NCBI RefSeq assembly: GCF_000820105.1
Contig: NZ_CDDB01000068.1
Location: forward strand, 62,001 to 126,000
From: Aeromonas schubertii
GTDB lineage: Bacteria; Pseudomonadota; Gammaproteobacteria; Enterobacterales; Aeromonadaceae
DNA length: 64,000 nt
Direction: 5' to 3'
Shown: in pieces, positions 51,988-60,018 of the stretch
Layout of the letters: every line of letters starts with the position of its first letter
Position numbering within the stretch: the stretch's first letter is position 1
Translations under genes and position numbers: made by a program
Notes under the pieces: generated by a model
Told to the model about the DNA's origin: nothing
The model's database searches: none
Seen by the model: the letters and a program-made list of their open reading frames with translations, nothing else

Positions 51988-53604
51988 ATGCCGTTTCGTC
52001 TTTCCATGTTTCGTCTGCACCTCTTGCTGGTGCTCTACTTTGCTCTGGTGCTCAACTGGCCCGTGTTCTTGCACATGGCCGATATCCTGCAGCGTCTGGA
52101 GCATGTCAAGGTTGGCTTCGCAATCTCAATTCCGCTGTTTCTGGTCGCGGCCCTGAACCTGGTCTTCTTGCCGTTCTCCCTGCGTTTCGTGCAAAAACCC
52201 TTCTTTATCCTGATGCTGTTGACCGGCTCTCTGGCGAGCTTCGCCATGCTCAAGTACGGGGTTCTGTTTGACAGCTCCATGGTACGCAACATCATAGAGA
52301 CCAACTCGGGGGAGGCTGGCTCCTATTTGAGTCTGCCGAGTACCCTCTGGTTCTTGCTGACCGGTCTGTTGCCGGCCCTGCTGCTGCTGCTCACCCGGAT
52401 CGAATATCCGCAGGGCTGGTGGCGCGGTGCGGCCATGCGTTTGGCGGGGGCGGCTCTCTCTGTGGTGGTGGTGGCGGGTATTGCCGCACTCTATTACCAG
52501 GACTACGCCTCGGTGGGGCGCAACAACAAGATGCTGACTCACCAGATCGTCCCCTCCAGCTATGTGCATGCCACCTGGAAGATAGTGCGGGATCGCTACC
52601 TGACGCCTCCCATGCCCTATCGGGAGATAGGCAGCGACGCCCGCTTGCAGGCCAACGCGGGTGAGAAACCGACCCTGCTGTTCCTGGTGGTGGGTGAGAC
52701 GGCGCGTGCCCAGAACTATGCCCTCAACGGCTATGGTCGCGATACCAATCCCTATACCCGCAAGGAGGGCGTCATCTCGTTTGCCAAAGTCTCTTCCTGC
52801 GGCACCGCCACCGCCGTCTCTGTGCCCTGCATGTTCTCCAACCTGACTCGTGAACACTATGACGATCGGGTTGCCTACAGTCAGGATGGCGTACTTGACG
52901 TACTGCAGCGCGCCGGGGTTTCTGTGCTGTGGAAAGAGAACGACGGGGGCTGCAAAGGGGTGTGTGACCGGGTGCCCACCATAGAGCGTGATCCCAAACA
53001 GTATCCCGAGTTGTGCCGGGGTGAGGCCTGTCTCGACGCGGTATTGCTCGACGGTCTCGAGGGGCAGATCGACAAGATGAAGGGTAACAGCCTGGTCGCC
53101 TTCCATCTGATGGGGAGTCACGGTCCTACCTATTTCCGCCGTTATCCACAAGGGCAGCGTGCCTTTACCCCCGATTGCGCCCGCAGCGACATCGAAAACT
53201 GCTCTTCAGAGGCGCTGGTCAATACCTATGACAACACCATCCGCTACACGGACTGGTTTCTGGGGCAGTTGATCGAACGGCTCAAGGGGCTCGAGTCCCG
53301 CTATCGGGTCGGTCTCATCTATCTGTCGGATCACGGGGAGTCCCTCGGTGAGAAGGGGCTCTATCTGCACGGCACCCCCTATGCGCTGGCACCGCAAGAG
53401 CAGACCCATATTCCTATGCTGATGTGGCTCTCGCCCGAGTTTGCCCAGAGCAAGGGGATCGATCAGGGGTGTTTGACCCGGGAGGCCAGGGAGGGGAGCT
53501 TCTCTCAGGACAACCTGTTTGACACCCTGCTCGGTGTCATGGATGTGAGCACCAAGATCTACCGACCCGGGCTCGATCTCTTTCGCAGCTGCCGCGCCTC
53601 GTAA
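51988..53604 (+). CDS. eptA: Lipid A phosphoethanolamine transferase (EptA / MCR-3-like)
   Basis: Adds phosphoethanolamine from phosphatidylethanolamine to lipid A, lowering polymyxin binding. 538 aa. Five N-terminal membrane helices (to about residue 170) are followed by a periplasmic sulfatase-fold domain. Zn/catalytic residues: Glu in LVVGETARAQN, Thr273/Thr275 region in SCGTATAVSVPCMFS, GSHGPTY, and SDHGESLGEKGLYLHGTPY. Paired Cys (CKGVC, C...C near 390) support disulfides. Regions such as YYQDYASVGRNN and KENDGGCKGVCDRVP closely match MCR-3 of Aeromonas, so it belongs near that clade; the exact MCR type needs an alignment. No transposon or dgkA flanks it, so it appears resident in the chromosome. 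Confidence 0.93.
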   Translation: MPFRLSMFRLHLLLVLYFALVLNWPVFLHMADILQRLEHVKVGFAISIPLFLVAALNLVFLPFSLRFVQKPFFILMLLTGSLASFAMLKYGVLFDSSMVRNIIETNSGEAGSYLSLPSTLWFLLTGLLPALLLLLTRIEYPQGWWRGAAMRLAGAALSVVVVAGIAALYYQDYASVGRNNKMLTHQIVPSSYVHATWKIVRDRYLTPPMPYREIGSDARLQANAGEKPTLLFLVVGETARAQNYALNGYGRDTNPYTRKEGVISFAKVSSCGTATAVSVPCMFSNLTREHYDDRVAYSQDGVLDVLQRAGVSVLWKENDGGCKGVCDRVPTIERDPKQYPELCRGEACLDAVLLDGLEGQIDKMKGNSLVAFHLMGSHGPTYFRRYPQGQRAFTPDCARSDIENCSSEALVNTYDNTIRYTDWFLGQLIERLKGLESRYRVGLIYLSDHGESLGEKGLYLHGTPYALAPQEQTHIPMLMWLSPEFAQSKGIDQGCLTREAREGSFSQDNLFDTLLGVMDVSTKIYRPGLDLFRSCRAS

Positions 53605-53620
53605 CCGGCGAGCAGAAACA

Positions 53621-53648
53621 GTGAGGCCAGGCATTTGCCTGGCCTCAC
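53621..53648. terminator. Palindromic terminator between eptA and eco
   Basis: A perfect 13-bp stem (53621-53633 with 53636-53648) lies between convergent genes. The U tracts are poor, so efficiency is uncertain. Confidence 0.6.
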
Positions 53649-53662
53649 TCATAGCGGGGGGA

Positions 53663-54145
53663 TTACTCGACCAGTGCCGGCTGCGCCGACTTGTCGGCCC
53701 GCCACAGGCGATAGCGCACCTCGTACTCTTGGGGAATGTAGATGACGAAGGGGAGCCTGGAGTTGTAGTTCAGGAAGTAGCCCTGGCCGTAGACCTGGAC
53801 GAACGACTCCTTCTTTTGGGGATCCGGGCAGGCCATCAGGGTCGAGATGGGGTCGGAGACCTGGCCAAGGGAGAGGTAGTTATAGCCCCATCCCTTGACA
53901 CTGTGCTGCTCCAGGTTGCCCGAGAAGCGGGGCAGGTTGCAATCGACCATCATCATCTTGCCCACCTGGAGCTCGACCATCATGTCGGCCTCGTTCTCCA
54001 CTTCCGGCAGGCGGATCACCACACGTTCCTGGTTTGGCTCGGCCGCCGGGAACATGCTGATATCAAATTTTTTCGGCTCGTCAGCAAAGGCGTGACCACC
54101 CAGCATCAAGGCGCCCAGCAGGCTGAAACGCACTATGGTTTTCAT
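53663..54145 (-). CDS. eco: Ecotin, periplasmic serine protease inhibitor
   Basis: 160 aa with signal peptide 1-21 (ends HAFA). Family signature: VDCNLPRFSGNLEQ, KGWGYNYL and the reactive loop STLMACPDPQKK, whose Met is the P1 residue as in E. coli ecotin. The Cys pair of the loop disulfide is present. It dimerises and blocks trypsin-, chymotrypsin- and elastase-like proteases, protecting cells from host or grazer enzymes. Monocistronic, convergent with eptA. Confidence 0.94.
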   Translation of the reverse strand: MKTIVRFSLLGALMLGGHAFADEPKKFDISMFPAAEPNQERVVIRLPEVENEADMMVELQVGKMMMVDCNLPRFSGNLEQHSVKGWGYNYLSLGQVSDPISTLMACPDPQKKESFVQVYGQGYFLNYNSRLPFVIYIPQEYEVRYRLWRADKSAQPALVE

Positions 54146-54280
54146 CGGTACCTCACGGGGATTGCATTAACGCCGCTAGACTAACCGTTTGTCCACCCTG
54201 ATACCAGCGCCGCAACACTGCTGCATCATAGGGTTAGCGACAAATTGAGGCGAGATCGCACAAGGGCTCGCCAGCGGGTA

Positions 54281-54310
54281 CAAAAAAGGCGCAAGGGTGG
54301 ACCCTGCGCC
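54281..54310 (-). terminator. Terminator after the DsbA-family gene
   Basis: On the minus strand GGCGCAGGG pairs with CCTTGCGCC (one wobble), followed by TTTTTTG. It lies 90 bases past the stop at 54402. Confidence 0.8.
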
Positions 54311-54401
54311 GTCTCTGTCCGGTGGCCATGGCGTGGCCGTGGGACCGGTTAATCGGTGCCGGTCATCGCACAGTGAGATAACAAGGACCGACCCGCTCTC
54401 A

Positions 54402-55148
54402 TCAGGAGGATTTGCCGCTGCGCACATCCTTGATAAAGGCCTTGAGAGAGGCCAGATCGCGCGGGGCGCCGCGCAGCACCTGATCGCCGACGATAAAGGC
54501 GGGGGTTCCGCTGATCCCCAAGGCCTCGGCCAGGGTCCGGTTGGTGCCCAGGCTCTTGCTGATGGCGGGATCCTCGAGCTTGGCCTTGGCCTTGCTCCAG
54601 TCTACCCCGGCCTCTTTGGCCAGCTTCTCCACCTGAGCTTGATCGCTGAGGTGGCCCTGGAAGGCGACCAGCTTGTCGTGGAACGCCTGATACTTGCCCG
54701 GCTGGGTCAGTTGCACCGCCAGGGCGGCGCGAGCGGCATAGAGGGAGGTCTCGCTCAGGATGGGGAACTGCTTGTAGATGTAGCGAATGTCCTTGTCTTC
54801 CTTGAGCAGCTCGGTGATCAGCGGATGAGCACGTTTGCAGTAGCCGCAGTTGTAATCGAAGAACTCGACGATAGTCAGGCTCCCCTTGGGGTTACCGATC
54901 TCGGGATCCTTGTTGTCGTAGAGCTGCTTGGCGTGGGCCTTGATGAGATCCTTGTCATTGGCGGCCTGCATGCTCTCCTGCTTGGCACGCAGCTCGTTGG
55001 ACATCTCGACTAGGATCTCCGGGTTCTTCAGCAGGTAGTCACGAACGATCTGCTCCACGTCGGACTTGGTCAGCTCGGCAGCCTGCAGTGGCAGGCCCAT
55101 CAGGGTGGCGCCAGCCAGGGCACCGATCAGAACGGATTTGATACGCAT
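54402..55148 (-). CDS. Periplasmic DsbA/ScsC-like thiol oxidoreductase
   Basis: 248 aa from MRIKSVL at 55148 (an ATG 4 codons upstream is equally possible). Signal peptide ends LQAA at about 24. An N-terminal helical extension (30-80, ELTKSDVEQIVRDYLLKNPEIL) resembles the trimerisation or dimerisation stalk of ScsC/Com1-type proteins. The thioredoxin fold has active site CGYC and cis-Pro motif SGTPAFIVG. It may shuffle or reduce disulfides in the periplasm. It lies between ecotin and the tRNA-Ser beside the T3SS; a role in folding secreted proteins is a guess. Confidence 0.85.
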   Translation of the reverse strand: MRIKSVLIGALAGATLMGLPLQAAELTKSDVEQIVRDYLLKNPEILVEMSNELRAKQESMQAANDKDLIKAHAKQLYDNKDPEIGNPKGSLTIVEFFDYNCGYCKRAHPLITELLKEDKDIRYIYKQFPILSETSLYAARAALAVQLTQPGKYQAFHDKLVAFQGHLSDQAQVEKLAKEAGVDWSKAKAKLEDPAISKSLGTNRTLAEALGISGTPAFIVGDQVLRGAPRDLASLKAFIKDVRSGKSS

Positions 55149-55331
55149 GATACTCGTCATCGCAGGATTGGGTCGCCCTATAGTGGGAGAGTGGTCAGAG
55201 ATGTCAAGGGAGGGGAGGGTAAAAGGACCATTTTGCTACCATGTTCGCCACTTTGTCGATTTAATCGGCAAACGAAACCTTGAGGGATTTACAAGGGGAA
55301 ACGCCACGGTTAGTATTCACGCCACTGCTGC

Positions 55332-55419
55332 GGAGGGGTGGCAGAGCGGCTTAATGCAACGGTCTTGAAAACCGTCGATGGGCGACCATCCGTGGGTTCA
55401 AATCCCACCTCCTCCGCCA
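55332..55419 (+). tRNA. tRNA-Ser(UGA)
   Basis: 88-nt class II tRNA with long variable arm (GATGGGCGACCATC region) and encoded CCA. The acceptor stem GGAGGGG pairs with CCTCC; the anticodon TGA is at 55366-55368. The T3SS operon ends 87 bp beyond it, so this tRNA is the probable island boundary. Confidence 0.97.
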
Positions 55420-55426
55420 TCTACAT

Positions 55427-55458
55427 AGCCCAACCGATGTAATCGGTTGGGCTTTTTC
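55427..55458. terminator. tRNA-Ser terminator
   Basis: AGCCCAACCGAT (55427-55438) pairs with ATCGGTTGGGCT (55442-55453), followed by TTTTCGTTTTC. It faces the convergent end of the T3SS operon. Confidence 0.92.
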
Positions 55459-55505
55459 GTTTTCGTCTGCCACCTCCCCTCTTGGGATCCTCTGGGCTGC
55501 GCTGC

Positions 55506-56534
55506 TTATTCGGCGTAACGATCGCGCAGGGTCCTGATCGCCTCATCGAGCTGATTGCGCTGCTCTGTGTCTCCGAAGCACTCGTCGGGGAGCAGCTGGA
55601 TCAGCTTGCCCAGGGCGTGCAACAGCCGATAGTGCTCCAGCGGCGACTGGGGGGGCAGCATCTCCTCGAGGGAATCGGCGTTGACCCAGATCTGTTCGAC
55701 AAGCTGCACCACCATGGCCATCAGCTCCTCTCCGCTAATGGCGGGCATGCCGAGCGCCGTGGCGGCCTGATCGCAGTAGGCTTCCAGCCCGAGCAGGCGA
55801 AGCAGCTGTCTGAGATCGCCGATCACGGCGGCCAGATGGCTGCCGACTATGGGTTGACCGCTGGCCGAGAGCTCATAGGCGATCAGACGCAGCAGGGTGC
55901 GGATCTTGCGTTGCCGCTGCCGCCGCTCCCCCAGTTGCCCCAGCCACTGGGAGAGTTTCTGGCGCGGGGCGCTGGCTCTTTGATAGAGGCGCACCAGCTC
56001 CTGGCGCAGACCGGGCGTCACGACCCCGAACTCGAGGGCACCAAACAGCGAGAGAGTCGTCTCCTCCTCTCCCATCAGGGAGGTCAGCGCCTGCTCCATG
56101 CGAGTGCGCAGTCGTCCGTCGGGCTTGCCGTGGGCGAGCCAGAGTGCCAGTTGCAGCGCCGCCGCACCGGGCTCGGGATGTTCGGCCTGAAGGGCCGCGA
56201 GGAGCTGGGGTGACTGCTGCCAGGCGCCGTCATCGAGCAAATCTTCCAGCTCGCTTGGCTCGACCAGGGCCACCTCGGCGACCAGCTTGTGCATCAGCAC
56301 GCGGCTGCGCCCGCTCACCTCTTCCTCCTTGCTGCGGCGCATATCCTTGAGGCGTCCCCCCAGGGCAAAGCCGAGATCTTCCTGGGTCTCCTCCAGGGCG
56401 TCGCTTTGAAATTCCGAGAGCTCGGCCTGGGCCAGGGCGAGTACCGAGGGGGCATTGCTCTCATGGGGTGTCAGGGGCTGGGCCTGACTCTGGCTCTCGG
56501 TGGGGACCCGACCAATCAGATTGATGTTGAGCAT
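55506..56534 (-). CDS. sctW: T3SS gatekeeper SctW (SsaL/SepL, HrpJ domain)
   Basis: 342 aa (Salmonella SsaL 338). Cytoplasmic gatekeeper that holds back effectors until translocators are placed. There is an N-terminal disordered segment (to about 60), then the helical HrpJ/SepL core starting around EEEVSGRSRVLMHKLVAEVALV and continuing through RKIRTLLRLIAYELSASGQP and LRQLLRLLGLEAYC. It is the last gene of the operon, 23 bp after sctL, and ends next to the tRNA-Ser terminator. In SPI-2 ssaL is followed by ssaM-ssaV; here the operon stops at the island edge. Confidence 0.85.
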   Translation of the reverse strand: MLNINLIGRVPTESQSQAQPLTPHESNAPSVLALAQAELSEFQSDALEETQEDLGFALGGRLKDMRRSKEEEVSGRSRVLMHKLVAEVALVEPSELEDLLDDGAWQQSPQLLAALQAEHPEPGAAALQLALWLAHGKPDGRLRTRMEQALTSLMGEEETTLSLFGALEFGVVTPGLRQELVRLYQRASAPRQKLSQWLGQLGERRQRQRKIRTLLRLIAYELSASGQPIVGSHLAAVIGDLRQLLRLLGLEAYCDQAATALGMPAISGEELMAMVVQLVEQIWVNADSLEEMLPPQSPLEHYRLLHALGKLIQLLPDECFGDTEQRNQLDEAIRTLRDRYAE

Positions 56535-56557
56535 ATGGGCTCCTTGCGATGGGGCCG

Positions 56558-57220
56558 TCAGGCCTGTTGTCGGGTGGCGGGGGCGTCGATGAAGCGCGCG
56601 AGCACGCTCGCCTGTTGCACCGGATTGTCCAGATGGATGCGAACCAGTCCGTTATCCAGGATGGCTTGTCCCTCGCTTAAGTCGGGATCGGCCTGGAGCG
56701 TGACCTCGTTAACCTCGCCCCAGCTCGCGCTGGCGGCCCCCATGGCGGCAGGGGGGAGCAGCAGGGTGACTCTGCCACCGGGTAGCAGCTCGGTGACACG
56801 GCGCTCGATGCGGCGCAGCAGCAGCGCATTCTGATCCTGCTGCCCGAGCAACTCCTCCAGGGCTTGGGCGGTGAGGTGTCGCCACCGTTGGCTCACTTCA
56901 CGGGCGATGAGCTGCTCCATCTCCTGCTCACCACAGAGCCACTGCACCGCCTCCTCGGCGGCACTGGCCCGGGCCGCCAGGGCCAACGCTTTGGCTTCAC
57001 TCCTGGCGGCGTCGAGCAGGCGAGCCGCCTCTTCCCTGGCTTGGCCCAGGCAGACTTCCCCCTCGGCGCGCAGGGCCGCCGCCGCCTCATGGCCCTGAGC
57101 CAGGATCTCGTCCAGACGCTGGCGGGTCTGTTCCCGCTCGGCCAGCAGATCCTGCGTCAGTCGCTCCCGTGGGCAGGGCCCTGGCAGGGTTCCGATGACG
57201 AGATTCAGCGGATTGTTCAT
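56558..57220 (-). CDS. sctL: T3SS stator protein SctL (SsaK/EscL-like)
   Basis: 220 aa from the ATG at 57220, which overlaps the sctK stop (ATGA). It has the FliH/HrpE plan: a long Ala/Glu/Arg-rich N-terminal helix (LAEREQTRQRLDEILAQGHEAAAALRAEG; coiled coil to about 110) and a C-terminal globular domain ending EGQAILDNGLVRIHLDNPVQQ, typical of family members. It links the cytosolic sorting platform to the ATPase SctN, which is not in the window. Confidence 0.82.
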   Translation of the reverse strand: MNNPLNLVIGTLPGPCPRERLTQDLLAEREQTRQRLDEILAQGHEAAAALRAEGEVCLGQAREEAARLLDAARSEAKALALAARASAAEEAVQWLCGEQEMEQLIAREVSQRWRHLTAQALEELLGQQDQNALLLRRIERRVTELLPGGRVTLLLPPAAMGAASASWGEVNEVTLQADPDLSEGQAILDNGLVRIHLDNPVQQASVLARFIDAPATRQQA

Positions 57221-57765
57221 AGCCACCTCACGAGTTTTTGCAGCACAGGGATCGGGCACTCCCCGGGGGGCGGTTGCCCGCCGGGGGCAAGGAGCAACCG
57301 GCAGGCACGCAGGGCCGGATCCTGAGTGTGGGCGAGCCAGGCTGCCCCCAGGCCCATGGCCGTCTCTGGCAGCGCCTCGGGGTCGAGCTCGGGCAGGGGG
57401 CCACTGGGGAGCAGTGCCTGCAACTGACCCAGACTCAGGCCGTCGAGGCGCTTGGCCAGGCTCTCCCGATAGGGGCGCAGCAAGAGCAGGGCCCCTCCCT
57501 GCATGGCCCAGAGACCGAGGGCCAGCAACAGGGTCTCACGGCGCCCTTCCTGCAGCAGTTCGTCGGCGAGGGGGGTCAGCACAGGGGGCTTGCCCTCCAG
57601 CGCCAGCTGCTGGCGCAGCAGGCGGTCGAGATCCGGTCGGGTCAAGGGATAGCGCTCATAGGTGAAGCGCCACCTGTCGAGCCCTGTATGGGCCCACCAG
57701 GCGGGATCCATCACCTGACCCGGGCAGTGCCACAGGCGGTAGAAGGCTTGCAGGGAGGGGCTCAT
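57217..57765 (-). CDS. sctK: T3SS sorting-platform protein SctK-like
   Basis: 182 aa from MSPSLQAFYRLW at 57765, overlapping the sctJ stop as ATGA with GGGAGG just ahead. It is placed between sctJ and sctL, the conserved position of the sctK family (YscK/OrgA/STM1410). Sequence features are weak: an N-terminal aromatic region (FYRLWHCPGQVMDPAWW), a Leu-rich middle and GLGAAWLAH. The assignment relies mainly on position and size. SctK would tether the sorting platform to SctD. Confidence 0.65.
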   Translation of the reverse strand: MSPSLQAFYRLWHCPGQVMDPAWWAHTGLDRWRFTYERYPLTRPDLDRLLRQQLALEGKPPVLTPLADELLQEGRRETLLLALGLWAMQGGALLLLRPYRESLAKRLDGLSLGQLQALLPSGPLPELDPEALPETAMGLGAAWLAHTQDPALRACRLLLAPGGQPPPGECPIPVLQKLVRWL

Positions 57766-58487
57766 GCCGCCCTCCCGGTCCGGCGACGCCACCAGATGGC
57801 CAGGGTCGCCATCATCCCCAGCAGGGCGGTGGCTGCGGCGGCCCCCAGGGCCTGCCAGGGGAGCGTCTGCCCATAGAGGGTGAGGCCATGGGACGCCTGC
57901 TCGGGGGCGGCCGGGGGCTGATAGCGATATTCGGCCCGCTGCAGGGTGAGGCTGATGCGATCCGGGGTGAGGCCGGGTATGCCATTGCGGATCAGGGCAC
58001 GGATCTCGGCCTCCCGCGCCGGCAGGTTGACCTCGGGGCTGTATTTGATGAAGACGGCGGCCGAGGAGGGGGCGGGGGGCTCACCCTCCTGGGATCTGGG
58101 CTCGGCCACCGACACCTCGGCGGTGATGACCCCGTCCATGCTCCCCAGCATCTTCTCGAGTTGCTGACTCTTGAGGTAGTTGAGCTTGGCCTCCTCCTGC
58201 TCGGGAGAGGAGACCAGCTGGCCGCTTGGGAAGAGATCCTGCATGGTCACGGTACGTCGGCGCGGCAGGCCGTTTTGCCGAAGCACCTCGACGGCATCCA
58301 CGAAGCGATCCTGATCCACCCTCAGGGTAACCCCCTCCTTCTCGACACTCTTGTCGGCCGGGATCCGGTTGTAGATGAGCAGGGCCAGCATCTGGTTGGC
58401 CTCGGCCTCATCGAGTCGGGTATAGAGCTCGCTCTTGCAGCCTCCCAGCAGCGGCAGCACGCAGAGCATCAGCAGCACGGCTCTCAT
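57762..58487 (-). CDS. sctJ: T3SS inner-ring lipoprotein SctJ (SsaJ/EscJ)
   Basis: 241 aa. The lipobox LLGGC has acylated Cys17; then come the YscJ/FliF domain (LYTRLDEAEANQMLALLIYN; GVTLRVDQDRFVDAVEVLRQNGLPRR; a second lobe with SVAEPRS and SAAVFIKY) and a C-terminal membrane helix (about 211-231). It forms the inner of the two inner-membrane rings. The start ATG at 58487 overlaps the sctI stop. The frame extends upstream without a stop, but the lipobox fixes the start. Confidence 0.93.
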   Translation of the reverse strand: MRAVLLMLCVLPLLGGCKSELYTRLDEAEANQMLALLIYNRIPADKSVEKEGVTLRVDQDRFVDAVEVLRQNGLPRRRTVTMQDLFPSGQLVSSPEQEEAKLNYLKSQQLEKMLGSMDGVITAEVSVAEPRSQEGEPPAPSSAAVFIKYSPEVNLPAREAEIRALIRNGIPGLTPDRISLTLQRAEYRYQPPAAPEQASHGLTLYGQTLPWQALGAAAATALLGMMATLAIWWRRRTGRAA

Positions 58488-58744
58488 GACAGGTTCACCA
58501 GTTTGTTGATGGTCTGGCCGAGGGAGCCGGCTACCTTGGCGGTGAGGTCGACGCCGACGGCCAATTCGGTGAGGGCACTCTGGGCCCCCATCAGCCCGTT
58601 CGGCGAGTCGCTGGTCTGGGGGCTGTTGAGCAGGGCGGCGAAGCGCTGTTGGGTAGGCAAGTCGACCTCGGCAGGGTTGGGCTGGGCGAGCGGGGTGACC
58701 GGCGCCAGGGCCTGGGCGATGGCGTGAATGGCATCGATGGTCAT
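58484..58744 (-). CDS. sctI: T3SS inner rod protein SctI (SsaI-like)
   Basis: 86 aa, located just before sctJ with a 4-bp overlap, the conserved position of the rod gene. Small, acidic N-terminus, with a C-terminal helix (VGVDLTAKVAGSLGQTINKLVNLS) resembling the polymerising helix of rod proteins. It anchors the needle to the basal body and is itself secreted early. Confidence 0.75.
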   Translation of the reverse strand: MTIDAIHAIAQALAPVTPLAQPNPAEVDLPTQQRFAALLNSPQTSDSPNGLMGAQSALTELAVGVDLTAKVAGSLGQTINKLVNLS

Positions 58745-59004
58745 GATCTTTTCTCCTCAGACGGGGGGGTGAGCAGGGCTCGCAGGGGCAGGCACTCCTC
58801 GGCCGGCAGGCAGGCGAGACGAGCGCTGGCGGCCCGGCGACGGCCCAAACCAAAGAGCAGGATGGCCTCGCATTGGGCCAGTTGAGCGGGGTCATCCAGC
58901 CAGTCGGGCAGGGCGGCCAGGATGTCGTGCAACTCGGCGCGCAGGCCGTGGTTGACGGCGGCAAAGCCGGCTTCGACGATGAGACGGGGAAGGGGATAGT
59001 TCAT
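58741..59004 (-). CDS. SsaH-like needle co-chaperone (SctG-type)
   Basis: 87 aa, between the needle and rod genes, the position of ssaH in SPI-2. All-helical with TPR-like repeats (VEAGFAAVNHGLRAELHDILAAL; CEAILLFGLGRRRAASARLACL), like YscG/SsaH proteins that hold the needle subunit with SsaE. It overlaps sctI by 4 bp. The call rests on position, size and helical pattern. Confidence 0.65.
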   Translation of the reverse strand: MNYPLPRLIVEAGFAAVNHGLRAELHDILAALPDWLDDPAQLAQCEAILLFGLGRRRAASARLACLPAEECLPLRALLTPPSEEKRS

Positions 59005-59008
59005 AGGG

Positions 59009-59230
59009 TCACCCTATTTTGCTGATGATGCCCATCATCATGTCTTTGACGGCCTTCATGACCGAGCTCTCGTAGCCGATCATGACCGAGTACTGCTGCA
59101 TGGCGTACTGGGACCGCAACATGGCCTGGGGATCGTTGTTGATGTCGCTGGACGCCATGGCGGTCTGGGCATCGTTGGCGGTGCGCGAAACCTGGCTGCC
59201 CAGTTGGGCGACGATGGCATCGATGTTCAT
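59009..59230 (-). CDS. sctF: T3SS needle protein SctF (SsaG/EscF type)
   Basis: 73 aa. The motif order DPQAMLRSQYAMQQYSVMIGYES then VMKAVKDMMMGIISKIG lines up with SsaG and EscF (NPESMIKAQFALQQYSTFINYESS in SsaG). This places the system in the SPI-2/Esc family rather than the Ysc/Asc family common in Aeromonas. Helix-turn-helix subunit that polymerises into the extracellular needle. It sits 9 bp after the AraC gene. Confidence 0.88.
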   Translation of the reverse strand: MNIDAIVAQLGSQVSRTANDAQTAMASSDINNDPQAMLRSQYAMQQYSVMIGYESSVMKAVKDMMMGIISKIG

Positions 59231-59239
59231 GGGCTCTCC

Positions 59240-59923
59240 TTAGGATTGTCTGGCCAGCGACTCGCTGGCATCACCGCGCCGTACTTCGCTCGGGGTCTGG
59301 CTGAAGTGGCGCCGAAAGCTGTCTGAGAAGTGGGCGGCATTACAAAAGCCCGACTCCAGCGCCACATCGATCACCTTCTTGGGGGTGGTTTCGAGCAGCG
59401 CCCTTGCGTGCTCCAGTCGCTGCTGTTGCAACCACTGTTTGGCGGACATGCCGAACTTCTCCCGAAACAGCTGGTTGAATTTGCGCTGGGAGAGGCCGAA
59501 GAGATCCGCATAGCGGGCCACCGGCCAGGGCTCCAGGCGATAGCGGTGCAGCATCTCGAAGAGGTCTGCATCGGCGGCGACCAGAGGACGCAGCAGTGCT
59601 GAGCAGCGGCGGCGATCCACCGTCAGGGCATAGGCCAGCACCAGGCGCAGCATCGCCTCGTCATCGGCCTGACCCAGCCGGATCAGGGTCTGCAGCAGGG
59701 CGGGCTCCATCGGAACTGGCAGGGCGGGTTGAGTGGAGGGGTGATCGCAACCGCCCTCCATCAGATGCTGCAGCTCCCGGCAGATGGGTTGCAGCCGCTG
59801 ACCGCGGTAGCTAAAAAGGTGTCCCTCTTCGGGCACGGGGCCCGTGGTCAGCAACACGCCGGGCTCTTTGAGAGCGCTGCGGCTCTGCAAAGAGGGGACG
59901 AGCAGTAGGTGCAGAGTTGGCAT
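59240..59923 (-). CDS. AraC-family regulator inside the T3SS operon
   Basis: 227 aa, with AGGAG seven bases before the ATG at 59923. The N-terminal half (1-120) has no clear cupin pattern. The C-terminal AraC domain has two helix-turn-helix motifs: YADLFGLSQRKFNQLFREKFG and VIDVALESGFCNAAHFSDSFRRHFSQTPSEVRR. Edwardsiella carries an AraC regulator (EsrC) in its related T3SS locus, and Salmonella has none here. It is probably the local activator. In SPI-2 the sseA-G translocator/effector genes occupy the space between ssaE and ssaG; here this regulator fills it. Confidence 0.82.
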   Translation of the reverse strand: MPTLHLLLVPSLQSRSALKEPGVLLTTGPVPEEGHLFSYRGQRLQPICRELQHLMEGGCDHPSTQPALPVPMEPALLQTLIRLGQADDEAMLRLVLAYALTVDRRRCSALLRPLVAADADLFEMLHRYRLEPWPVARYADLFGLSQRKFNQLFREKFGMSAKQWLQQQRLEHARALLETTPKKVIDVALESGFCNAAHFSDSFRRHFSQTPSEVRRGDASESLARQS

Positions 59924-59990
59924 GGTGTGCTCCTGTCTGGGATCCTGGATTCATCATGGGGCCGTCAGGGCATTCCCCCCATCAGGTCAT

Positions 59991-60001
59991 CACCTGAATT
60001 G
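59991..60001 (-). promoter_or_regulatory. 11-bp motif upstream of the AraC regulator
   Basis: Minus strand CAATTCAGGTG, 68 bases before the regulator ATG, preceded on the plus strand by CAGGT-N4-ACCTG (59984-59997). The same 11-mer occurs at 63372-63382 ahead of the ssaB-like gene, suggesting a common operator. Confidence 0.4.
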
Positions 60002-60018
60002 GCGCGGCTGACCCCATA

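Noticed and set aside
59009-59230. Assigning the T3SS to the Ysc/Asc family usual in Aeromonas
   Set aside because: Needle, SsaE-like and gene-order evidence match SPI-2/Esc rather than Ysc; no ascB-L-type order is present.
59240-59923. Calling the AraC-family gene ExsA
   Set aside because: It is 227 aa rather than about 278, its N-terminal half does not match ExsA, and it sits in a SPI-2-type operon, where an EsrC-like role fits better.
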